This document shows positions 18,201 through 28,418 of a stretch of 64,000 nt of DNA, one piece after another. Location of the stretch: NCBI RefSeq assembly GCF_944391105.1, contig NZ_CALXSK010000010.1:16921-80920 (forward strand), in the 5' to 3' direction. Position 1 is the stretch's first letter, and every line of letters begins with the position of its first letter. The translations under genes were made by a program, and so were the position numbers. The notes beneath the pieces were generated by a model. That model did no database searches, was not told where the DNA came from, and was given only the letters and a program-made list of their open reading frames with translations. The stretch is from an uncultured Victivallis sp. (lineage in GTDB: Bacteria; Verrucomicrobiota; Lentisphaeria; Victivallales; Victivallaceae).

Positions 18201-19357
18201 TCCAGAAGGAGATCGCCGAAAAATGGTACCCCGGAGGTTCCGGGCGGGTGCCGGATTCTGGTTTCCGGGGCGTCACCGTTGCCGGCAGCGGCGCTGATCT
18301 GGCCGGGTTGCGCAAAAACGCCGCTGCGGGCGAGACGGTGCTGGTTCTGCCGATGTCGGCGGAACTTGCCCGAAAACGGGGGATCGACACGCGCCGGGAG
18401 GCGATTTATAAGCTGGAACCGGATACGAGTTCTACTTTGACGCTGTCGATCACACCGGATATGCTCCGCTGGCGTGACCGGCTTGAGACGGATCTGATCG
18501 CCGGATTCGGCGGGAAGGGATTCCGGCGCGGTTGCGAGGTGATCTGGGGAGGAGCAGTCGTCATGGAGCCGGTGGGACGCGGAAGAGTCGTCTACTGCCA
18601 GTTGAATCCGTTTCAGCTCCGGACCCGCTATCCGAAACAGTCCGACAACGGCAAAAAAGTGTGGCCGAGTGTTGAAAAGGCATATCGATTTCAGGCGCAA
18701 CTGCTTCAGGCGCTCGGAGCAGGGGTGAGCGATGCCGTCGCCGGTCGGAGTTGCGCCCTTCGGCGCGGAATTACCTATTCGAATCTGAACGGATGGAATG
18801 TCTGCGGTCCATTTCTCTTTCCGGGGATTCGGGATGATCGGCTGATTTACGAGAAAGGAGAAGCGGAGGCGGACGCGATCGCGGGGCGGGCTTTCTCCGA
18901 TCTGGTCTACTACCTGAAAGACGGTCGTGAGCTGAATTGGCGCAACACGGTTTCCGCGGATGATTCCGGGTATATCGACCTGCAGAAGGCGCTTGCGGTC
19001 GAAGAGCCTGCTCTGGCCTACCTGACCCGCAGGATTTCCTGCGATGCGGCCCGCCGCGGAACCCTCAGGTTCGGCATGGATTTCTACATGGAGGTCTATC
19101 TGAACGGGAAACTTGTCTTCGATGCGAAAGAGGGCGGCGGCTGTGCGCCGAAGATTAACTCCCACCGTTTGACGGTCGAGCTGGAGAAGGGGGAGAATAT
19201 TCTCTCGGTGAAACTCGCTTCCGGCAGCAAAGGATTCGGATTTTATGCAAACCTCTCGAATGAGGATGTTTCCGATGGGGCGTCGGAAGAGGAGCAAATT
19301 GATTTTTACCCGGAGAAGGACACGAGTTATGATCCGTATCAGTTCGGTTATTATTGA
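15224..19357 (+). CDS. Secreted glycoside hydrolase family 2-like protein
   Basis: A 1377-residue protein. The start at ATG 15224 follows AGGAG at 15211-15215 and overlaps the pseudopilin stop. A signal peptide ([17 protein letters not shown]) is followed by a GH2 jelly-roll sugar-binding domain ([11 protein letters not shown]...), an Ig-like domain, and a TIM-barrel region ([20 protein letters not shown]). A long beta-rich C-terminal part includes a second lectin-like module ([16 protein letters not shown]). Glu515 fits the nucleophile, but the usual acid/base Glu after Asn426 is Val427, so activity may differ or be lost. It is probably periplasmic or surface exposed. Substrate unknown. Confidence 0.8.
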   Translation: MNGEIVKRLSLLLMVAVAALAGAGEPRAVLELDGGWRIKPAESPEIPPGDSDWGVWKIPSGQKFQDGIDASGTSWKKQSRKNIHRYWYRMTPAVPADWQGRATWLELDRIDGDAIVFVNGKRVGEVLNPTGAIRLTNLKYGTENTLDLYLTRDYSGISRPFEQDYMNYAARGPLGRNLPMERWPLGITAPARLRSIPAETWIDTVFAATSVQNKTLTLNLELESGAARSVFAEAEILTPDGAVAFRIPAKEFGLRPGANRVELSAIWENPRLWELEDGYCYTAVVTLKGADGGVIDRYEPFRFGFREIGTDGNRVMLNGHPVRFRMHTTGNESLDRLLGVNTIEVQPNATMFYCDWFTWSYFRHEWLDHLDDRGIFCLLPVPSVSNARNLFLSSEPMRREYARQVKLWLKRYRNHPSIIAWVPSMNVVTSRANIHADGMGDPSKLGSSQVITMVKQALELLKKEDPSRLTFGHGDGAIGEIASSNLYLNFVPLQEREEWPSDWAGKNQMPYMAVEFGQPCTINYWKGPRFLLTEYMAMYLGQRAYASESPAGLARLVSSPFSNMYNNWFHVDVRHYPAFYEFEGLFMRNTNRAWRTWGVTGWYNWDFDIGFGLPPGVKPRMFGFYRQLKEEYRHRPAWVTPRFDYVAETSSPLLAYIAGSPEHTDKTHSFFSGESVKKQIAVVWDGPGVRKAKVAWRALSDGRTFTEGSGELVLRPGEICLFPVTFTVPAVAGRTGGAVEMRLTGTDFADVTDRLELEFRPAIPAPARGVTVQLFDPRGKSRPWLERLGAECIMLEDQAEPDPALPLVIGREALSGVSRLPFSADDVKNGLRVLILEQLPADWESLGFRSIETMPRYVFPRSFSEPLFDGMAAADFINWRGTPDLLPEKKWARSYDFYRAPKWTNTHAVASVALETPGVIGFESLVSCEFDLAYSALLRMRYGKGAVWFSTFEFTTNAGRDPAATEFAVRLLKEVGKPLAAADDLRFVGLDDVQKEIAEKWYPGGSGRVPDSGFRGVTVAGSGADLAGLRKNAAAGETVLVLPMSAELARKRGIDTRREAIYKLEPDTSSTLTLSITPDMLRWRDRLETDLIAGFGGKGFRRGCEVIWGGAVVMEPVGRGRVVYCQLNPFQLRTRYPKQSDNGKKVWPSVEKAYRFQAQLLQALGAGVSDAVAGRSCALRRGITYSNLNGWNVCGPFLFPGIRDDRLIYEKGEAEADAIAGRAFSDLVYYLKDGRELNWRNTVSADDSGYIDLQKALAVEEPALAYLTRRISCDAARRGTLRFGMDFYMEVYLNGKLVFDAKEGGGCAPKINSHRLTVELEKGENILSVKLASGSKGFGFYANLSNEDVSDGASEEEQIDFYPEKDTSYDPYQFGYY

Positions 19358-20075
19358 GTGTGGACTCTTCTTCCTGCTGCTGTCTCCGGCGATGGCGGAT
19401 CCGGGCTTCCGTATGGATTTTTCGGATCAGATTCCCGGACAGAGGCCGAAAGGATGGGCCAGTGTCTGGCAGAAGCCTGTGGATGATGTGATTTACGTAA
19501 CGAATGCGGGCGATCCCTCGAATCCCGGAAGACGCCAGATGCTGATCGACCGGGCGCACGGAGAGGATCACTCCTATTACCGTTATCTTCGCTCGTTCAA
19601 ACTCGAGGAAATGGGCGCCGCGCAGGCGGTTCGAGTCTCATTTCGGTTCAAAGTCGAATGTGCAAGCCTGCACGAGGCTCCGTTCGAAATTGATTTCGGT
19701 CCCGCAAACCGAAGAATTATGACGCTCTCCTTCTGCCTTCGCGACTGGGGACCCAATGTCTATTTGTACCCGTCGACCTTGCGCAGCTGGACGGAGAATT
19801 GGGAAGCGAAACAAAACCTGGGGGAATTTCAGCGCAATCAGTGGCATCGGATCGAGCTGCTTCTTCCGTATGGAGCCGGAACTCCTCTCAAGAAGGGATT
19901 CGGCCGGCTCTATTCTTCTTCCGGTGTTCCCGGTCCGGTTTTTGAAGTGCCTGCTCTGATCCCCGTGCAGGGGCAGACCGCAGTTTCGATCGTTCCCGCG
20001 AACAAACGGAAGGGGGCGGCAATTTTTCTTACAGACTTTGTTTTCGAACCCGCCTCTCCGGACGGCCTGAAGTGA
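19329..20075 (+). CDS. Secreted protein of unknown function, possibly lectin-like
   Basis: A 248-residue protein whose ATG at 19329 lies inside the end of the GH2 gene (29-base overlap), with GGAGAAGGA at 19312-19320. The signal peptide is clear ([17 protein letters not shown]). The mature part is rich in aromatic and beta-strand-like segments (FSDQIPGQRPKGWASVW, VRVSFRFKVE, NQWHRIELLLPYG). This pattern recalls concanavalin-like carbohydrate-binding folds, but no named family is certain. It ends the cassette; cotranslation with the GH2 enzyme suggests a helper or binding role on the same glycan. Confidence 0.65.
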   Translation: MIRISSVIIECGLFFLLLSPAMADPGFRMDFSDQIPGQRPKGWASVWQKPVDDVIYVTNAGDPSNPGRRQMLIDRAHGEDHSYYRYLRSFKLEEMGAAQAVRVSFRFKVECASLHEAPFEIDFGPANRRIMTLSFCLRDWGPNVYLYPSTLRSWTENWEAKQNLGEFQRNQWHRIELLLPYGAGTPLKKGFGRLYSSSGVPGPVFEVPALIPVQGQTAVSIVPANKRKGAAIFLTDFVFEPASPDGLK

Positions 20076-20081
20076 CCGGTC

Positions 20082-20117
20082 AAAAAAAGGGGGGGGCGGG
20101 ATTTTCCGCCCCCCCTT
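20082..20117 (-). terminator. Rho-independent terminator after thioredoxin
   Basis: A GC-rich hairpin (a run of eight G with CGG pairing with CCG and seven C) is followed on the minus strand by seven T, read from the A-run at 20082-20088. It ends the minus-strand thioredoxin transcript and may also stop the convergent cassette. Confidence 0.85.
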
Positions 20118-20133
20118 CTGGGGAACTGCCGAT

Positions 20134-20448
20134 TTACGCGTTCTTCAGGGCGTCGAGCAGCTTCGGCTTGCTCTGCACGCCGGAGAAATCCTTGACGATC
20201 TCCCCGTCCTTGTAGATGAAGATGCGCGGGATGTTCATCACTTCAAAACGAACCGCCAGATCCTTGTTGTCGTCGATGTTGACTTTGCCGATGACGACGT
20301 CTTCCGGCGCCTCCTTCGCAACCTGTTCGAGGATCGTTCCGAGCATGCGGCACGGGTTGCACCACGGCGCCCAGAAATCGACGAGGACGACTCCGGATTT
20401 CACGGTTTCGTCATAGTTCGCTGCACTGAGTTCTCTGATTTCTGCCAT
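20134..20448 (-). CDS. Thioredoxin with CNPC active site
   Basis: A 104-residue thioredoxin-fold protein. I chose ATG 20448 because GGAGGAG lies 9 bases before it; longer in-frame starts would only add a basic tail. The active site is WCNPC (Cys30 and Cys33) instead of the usual WCGPC, and the cis-proline segment MNIPRIFIYKDGE is present. It is cytosolic and would reduce protein disulfides using a thioredoxin reductase not seen here. The Gly-to-Asn change between the cysteines is unusual for Trx1 and probably alters the redox potential. Confidence 0.92.
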   Translation of the reverse strand: MAEIRELSAANYDETVKSGVVLVDFWAPWCNPCRMLGTILEQVAKEAPEDVVIGKVNIDDNKDLAVRFEVMNIPRIFIYKDGEIVKDFSGVQSKPKLLDALKNA

Positions 20449-20682
20449 TCTCCTGATCTCCTCCATGATTGGATTTCCCGCGGACCGCGTGCGGCCGCGG
20501 AGTTTCATTGCAGGAATCAATATAGCATGAATTCGAAAAATTCAAAGGGGAAAAGGATCAATTTTTTGCGGGTCACTCCGGTGTGTCAGGTTGTCATGGT
20601 GTGGGACAAAATGGCGCGCGTCAGGTGGGACACCGCCCGCCCGTTTCGATTTTTCCCCGCGAAAAGGAGAGATGAAGCGAGT

Positions 20683-20697
20683 TGGCACGCTCTTTGC
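20683..20697 (+). promoter_or_regulatory. Sigma-54-type (-24/-12) promoter upstream of dnaK
   Basis: TGGCAC at 20683-20688 and TTGC at 20694-20697 are separated by 5 bases, matching the sigma-54 consensus TGGCAC-N5-TTGC exactly. It lies 57 bases before the dnaK start codon. Upstream, two TGGGACA direct repeats (20602-20608 and 20626-20632) could be enhancer-binding sites. No CIRCE element is present. Confidence 0.75.
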
Positions 20698-20753
20698 TTA
20701 ACTTCCAGTCGTCATTGCAAAATGAAAAAACTCATTCCAAGGAGGATTTGATT

Positions 20754-22649
<1,896 letters not shown>

Positions 22650-22662
22650 GGGAAAAAACAAA

Positions 22663-22730
22663 CCCCGGAACCGGAGGCGGATGCTTCCGGGGCCGGGGAG
22701 ATTATTTTGAACAAAAGAACGTTTACGTTC
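22663..22730 (+). promoter_or_regulatory. Hairpin and inverted repeat between dnaK and groES
   Basis: An 8 bp stem (CCCCGGAA at 22663-22670, TTCCGGGG at 22685-22692) lies after dnaK and could attenuate transcription. A second repeat, GAACGTTTACGTTC at 22717-22730, lies 27 bases before groES and could be an operator or RNA hairpin. Neither resembles CIRCE. Confidence 0.45.
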
Positions 22731-22757
22731 CAACTAACCAAACAAGGAGAGTCAGAA

Positions 22758-23054
22758 ATGGCAAAAGTCAACATCAAGCCGCTTGGCGACCGGGTCCTTC
22801 TTGAGATCTGTGAGTGCAAGGACGAGATGAAGGGTGGAATTCTCATTCCGGATACCGCGAAGGAGAAGCCGCAGGAATATAAGGTGATTGCGCTCGGAAC
22901 CGGCAAGACCGATGACAACGGCAAGAAGATTCCGTTTGACGTGAAGGTCGGCGATATCGTTCTGACCAGCCGTTACGGCGGGACCGAGGTCAAGGTCGAC
23001 GGAAACGAGTACAAGGTCGTCAATCAGGACGACATTCTTGCGGTCGTCGGCTGA
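22758..23054 (+). CDS. groS: Co-chaperonin GroES
   Basis: A 98-residue Gro[14 protein letters not shown] opening ([16 protein letters not shown]), the mobile-loop region [15 protein letters not shown], and the C-terminal strand [15 protein letters not shown]. The start at 22758 has AAGGAGA 10 bases upstream; a longer in-frame ORF begins in the leader and was rejected. It forms the heptameric lid of GroEL, which follows 60 bases downstream. Confidence 0.97.
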   Translation: MAKVNIKPLGDRVLLEICECKDEMKGGILIPDTAKEKPQEYKVIALGTGKTDDNGKKIPFDVKVGDIVLTSRYGGTEVKVDGNEYKVVNQDDILAVVG

Positions 23055-23105
23055 GCGTTGAACGCTTTTACGAAATCTGACAGAATAGAACAATTTCAGG
23101 AGTAA

Positions 23106-24740
<1,635 letters not shown>

Positions 24741-24764
24741 GTTTCGCCTGAACTTCATACGAAG

Positions 24765-24794
24765 GCGCACTCCGGAAACGGGGTGCGCTTTTTT
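24765..24794 (+). terminator. Rho-independent terminator after groEL
   Basis: GCGCAC at 24765-24770 pairs with GTGCGC at 24783-24788 around a short G/C-rich stem-loop and is followed by six T. Confidence 0.9.
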
Positions 24795-24897
24795 GCATTT
24801 CGGGGATGTTGCGGTTATATTATAAAGACCGGTGTGCGGAGGCACGGATTTGCCCGCGATCCGGTGGAGATGAGAACTGAAAAGAGGAATTCCCGAT

Positions 24898-25269
24898 ATG
24901 TTTGAAATTGAAATTGACCGCACGTTTTCCGCGGCACATCAGCTGCGTGGATACAACGGCGACTGCTGCAGGCTGCATGGGCACAATTACAAAGTGACGG
25001 TCGTCGTCCGTTCGGAGGAGCTCGACGAGATCGGCATCGCGCTCGACTTCAAGAAACTCAAGAGCGAACTTGATGCGCTTCTGGCGGAGTACGATCACTC
25101 GAATCTCTCGGAGTTGCCGGAGTTTCAGACGATCAACCCGACCAGCGAGAATCTCGCGCGCACGATTTACCGGAAAATCGGTGCGAAGATGAACGGCGGA
25201 TCGATCCGGGTTCACCGGGTGCGCATCGGGGAGTCGGATCACTCGGCCGTCACCTATTTTGAGGAGTAG
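24898..25269 (+). CDS. queD: 6-carboxy-5,6,7,8-tetrahydropterin synthase QueD
   Basis: A 123-residue member of the 6-pyruvoyl-tetrahydropterin synthase family. The zinc ligands are His14 (FSAAHQL), His27 and His29 (RLHGHNY); Cys23, four residues before His27, fits the catalytic position. The C-terminal RVRIGESDHSAVTY block is typical. It converts 7,8-dihydroneopterin triphosphate to 6-carboxytetrahydropterin in queuosine synthesis. queE follows after 5 bases. QueD rather than eukaryote-like PTPS is supported by that neighbour. Confidence 0.95.
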   Translation: MFEIEIDRTFSAAHQLRGYNGDCCRLHGHNYKVTVVVRSEELDEIGIALDFKKLKSELDALLAEYDHSNLSELPEFQTINPTSENLARTIYRKIGAKMNGGSIRVHRVRIGESDHSAVTYFEE

Positions 25270-25274
25270 AATCC

Positions 25275-25916
25275 GTGCGGCTGGTGGAATCGTTCACGAG
25301 TTTGCAGGGGGAGTCGACCCACGCGGGGAGGGTTTGTCACTTTCTGCGCCTTGCGGGATGCAATCTCAACTGCAGTTATTGCGATACGCGCTACGGCCGG
25401 AGTTTTGAGGCCGGAAGGCCCGTCACGGTCGATGAGCTTGTGAAACTTGCTCTCGACTCCGGGGTGAAACTTGTCGAAATCACCGGCGGCGAGCCGCTCG
25501 CAACGCCGGAAACCCCGGAACTCTGCGGCCGGCTTCTGGCTGAAGAATTCGAGGTGCTGCTTGAGACGAACGGATCGTACTCGATCGCCGCCGTTCCGCG
25601 GGAGGTTCGCAAGATTCTCGACTGCAAGCTGCCCGGTTCCGGCATGTTCGATGCGAATGATTTCGGGAATTACGAGCTGCTTGCGCCGCACGACGAGATC
25701 AAGTTCGTGATCTCCGACCGGGCGGATTTCGACTGCATGATCGCCGTGATCCGGAAATACGGCCTTGCGGAAAAATGCCGCAATCTGCTCGCGAGCCCGG
25801 TCTGGGGACGCGTCGAATTTGCCGCGCTTGCGGCATGGATCGTCGACTCCCGCGCACCGGTGCGCATGCAGTTGCAGATGCACAAACAGATCTGGGGGGA
25901 GAAGCCCGGCGTTTGA
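25275..25916 (+). CDS. queE: 7-carboxy-7-deazaguanine synthase QueE
   Basis: A 213-residue radical SAM enzyme with a GTG start. The N-terminal substrate loop FTSLQGESTHAGR is followed by the cluster motif Cys29-x3-Cys33-x2-Cys36 (CNLNCSYC) and the GGEPL motif. It performs the ring contraction of 6-carboxytetrahydropterin to 7-carboxy-7-deazaguanine, the step after QueD. The two genes form a small operon; queC and queF are not in the window. Confidence 0.95.
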   Translation: MRLVESFTSLQGESTHAGRVCHFLRLAGCNLNCSYCDTRYGRSFEAGRPVTVDELVKLALDSGVKLVEITGGEPLATPETPELCGRLLAEEFEVLLETNGSYSIAAVPREVRKILDCKLPGSGMFDANDFGNYELLAPHDEIKFVISDRADFDCMIAVIRKYGLAEKCRNLLASPVWGRVEFAALAAWIVDSRAPVRMQLQMHKQIWGEKPGV

Positions 25917-25928
25917 CCGATGGGCGGC

Positions 25929-28418
25929 TCAGAGCTTGTCGTGCAATGTTTTCAGGAGCGGGAGAAACTCCTCCGGGGTATGGAACGGGTGTTCCGGGCC
26001 GGTCGGAGGCTGCCCCGTCGCCGGTTCGAGCAATGGAACGTCGTACTCCCGCGCTAGACGGCGGAGCGCTTCCTGAAGTTCTTCCTGAGATTTCTCTTCG
26101 CCCGGGCGAACCGGTGCCGGGACGAGATAGACTGCGTGCAGTTTCCGGTTCCTCCGGAGTTTTTCGAGAATCGCGGCGATGTAGCGGTCGCGCATCCACG
26201 GCTCGATGGTGCCCATGTGGTGAAGGCAGGGGAGGAAGAGAATCGCCCGGTCGGCCGTACTGTTGCCGATCCGGTCGAGCAGCTCCAGAAATCCGTCGCG
26301 CAGCGGCGTCTCGGAATCGCGGAACGGGACGAATTCCAGCGTCTGATTTTCCCGGGTTTTGAGTTGTTCCTCGGCAAATGCGGCCAACCCCTCCACCGGC
26401 TCGGCGATCAGAAGGAGTTTGCGGAAAGGCGCGAGTTCGTCTCCGATTTTCCGGGGGAGCTCCCAGTTGCGGATATCGCTGAGTTTCGGGCGGTGCAGAA
26501 CGAGCACCGTATTGTCCAGATTGGCCTGCTGAGCGAGATTCTCCGCCATCACCGGGAGGATGCGGATCCCCGCGCGGTCGAATTCAAAGTTTTCAATGTC
26601 GAGCCGGACACGGAAGAATTCCGCCTTCTTCTGCCGCTGAGGGGGAAGGGTGATCGTATCCTTGCGGTAGATATCCGCGGCGGCACGGTTGAATCGCTCA
26701 TCCGGTTTGGCCGGGAGCCGTACCCGGCGCAGTTCCAGAGCCCTGCCGTCGACCGAGATATCGAGCTGCGCCTCGATTTCGAGCGGGAGGCGTGAGATGG
26801 TTTCCGCCGCGACGGGGAGCTCCTCATCATCGTAGATGATCTCCGGAGCCCACAGCCGGAGTTGAAGATCGGGACGGAGTTCGACAAGGTCGGCCCGGTA
26901 GTCCGGGTTGAGTACGGTAAGCCGGGTCTCCGGACGGTCGATGCGCCGGAACGAAAGGGCTGTCTCCGGTGTGTTGCCCGGAATCACGGCGATCGAAAGT
27001 TCGTCGGGAGAGCGCCACTCCTCCGAGTCGCCGAACTGCCACTCCAGCTCTTCGGCCGGCGTCAGGAAATCAAAACTTTCAATCGGAATGTATGACTGTT
27101 TGGCCGTGTAGAGCAGATAGTGGCCGCGCCGCGAAAGCAGAGGATATTCAACGTTTCTGCTGCTCACCAGCCCGGTCGGCGTCGCAGGCCGGGCGGGCGT
27201 GAAATGTTCCGCGGCGAGGAGTCGGAATTCCCCTTTCCCCGCCGGACGCATGCGTGCGGTCATCTGGCTGTATCCGCTGTTCAGACGATAGAAAAGCTCG
27301 AAGGGGATGCTCCCTTTTTTGAGGCTCTGCCTGACGACGACGGTTTCCGCCGGCTGGGAGCCGTTCGCATTGAGACGGCGGGCGACGACCTGGCCGTCGA
27401 GTCTCAGCAGCGTGAGAGAGTTGGAGCGGAGTTCAAATTCATATTCCCCGTCCTCCGGCACGTCGAGGAATCCGGAAAACCGGGCCGAATAATGTTCCGA
27501 TGTCTCCGGAGGGCGCACGACCAGCTGAACTTCGGTCGCAATGAATTCGCGCGGATTCCGCCAGCCTGCGACGCTGAGCAGGTCGTTCTCCGCGCCATGT
27601 TCCATCTCTTTGCGCGCCTGTGCGTACTGGCCGTCGATGCGGGCGATTTCGCGCTTCATGTATTCCAGATGGTTCTTCATCTGATTTTTGAGCGAGGCGT
27701 TGAATCGGCGCATGCGTTCACAATAGGGATAGCCGTTGAGTTCGGACGCGGTACGCAGCCACAGATTTTTGTTTTTTGTATGGAGGCGCTTGAACAGATT
27801 CTGGCGGTTTTTGAAATACTGCGGAAACTTCGGAACGCCGCGCGGCACTTCGAATCCCGTGATCGCCTGGCGCATGAGAACGAACGGGCGGTTGTAGAAA
27901 TTGCGGGTGTGCCACCGGTTGACACCGGCACGCGCGATCTCCATATTTCGCCGGTCCAAAAACTCCTGCGGTGTGCAGGGGCGATTGCCTCCCCAGTAGA
28001 AATTCAGCTTCAGCCGCTGCGCGGGCGGGCGCTCGCCGGACTCTTTCGTCCAGGTGTCGAACGGCTGTCTGGCGGAGTAGCCGAAATAGATGTCGAAGCT
28101 CTTCGCTTTCGGCGCCGGGGCGATCGAGAGCGAGAAGTTGTCATGAAGCTGGTAAGCGACCGGATTGCCCGCGTCATCGAACACCCGTACCCCGTTCGAG
28201 GGCAGAACCGGCAGCACGAGCCGTCTCAGGTCGATGCTGGAAGCCTCAGCCGGACGCTCCGGCACGGCGGTGAGCCGGAATTCCGCCTCCGGCTGGAGCC
28301 ACTTGCGTTCCGCCGAAGCGGGGGCTTCCGGCGTCGCCGCGGCTGTTTCAGGCGCGGGCGCAGCAAACGCCCGGGACAGCGGCAGCAGGAGGAAAAGACA
28401 GAAAGCCAGGACGCGCAT
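25929..28418 (-). CDS. Secreted protein with PA14-like and SGNH-like parts
   Basis: An 829-residue protein with a signal peptide (VLAFCLFLLLPLSRAFAAP). Around residues 310-400 a PA14-like beta domain is suggested by HYSARFSGFLDVPEDGEYEF and a later LRLDGQVV. A long beta-rich middle follows. The last ~180 residues (ILFLPCLHHMGTIEPW..., LHAVYLVPAPVRPGEE..., EHPFHTPEEFLPLL) look like a divergent SGNH hydrolase, with a candidate His near the C-terminus but no clear GDS motif. Its ATG shares one base with the stop of the upstream glycosidase (TAATG), so the two are coupled. Probably a periplasmic carbohydrate-binding or deacetylating partner. Confidence 0.6.
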   Translation of the reverse strand: MRVLAFCLFLLLPLSRAFAAPAPETAAATPEAPASAERKWLQPEAEFRLTAVPERPAEASSIDLRRLVLPVLPSNGVRVFDDAGNPVAYQLHDNFSLSIAPAPKAKSFDIYFGYSARQPFDTWTKESGERPPAQRLKLNFYWGGNRPCTPQEFLDRRNMEIARAGVNRWHTRNFYNRPFVLMRQAITGFEVPRGVPKFPQYFKNRQNLFKRLHTKNKNLWLRTASELNGYPYCERMRRFNASLKNQMKNHLEYMKREIARIDGQYAQARKEMEHGAENDLLSVAGWRNPREFIATEVQLVVRPPETSEHYSARFSGFLDVPEDGEYEFELRSNSLTLLRLDGQVVARRLNANGSQPAETVVVRQSLKKGSIPFELFYRLNSGYSQMTARMRPAGKGEFRLLAAEHFTPARPATPTGLVSSRNVEYPLLSRRGHYLLYTAKQSYIPIESFDFLTPAEELEWQFGDSEEWRSPDELSIAVIPGNTPETALSFRRIDRPETRLTVLNPDYRADLVELRPDLQLRLWAPEIIYDDEELPVAAETISRLPLEIEAQLDISVDGRALELRRVRLPAKPDERFNRAAADIYRKDTITLPPQRQKKAEFFRVRLDIENFEFDRAGIRILPVMAENLAQQANLDNTVLVLHRPKLSDIRNWELPRKIGDELAPFRKLLLIAEPVEGLAAFAEEQLKTRENQTLEFVPFRDSETPLRDGFLELLDRIGNSTADRAILFLPCLHHMGTIEPWMRDRYIAAILEKLRRNRKLHAVYLVPAPVRPGEEKSQEELQEALRRLAREYDVPLLEPATGQPPTGPEHPFHTPEEFLPLLKTLHDKL

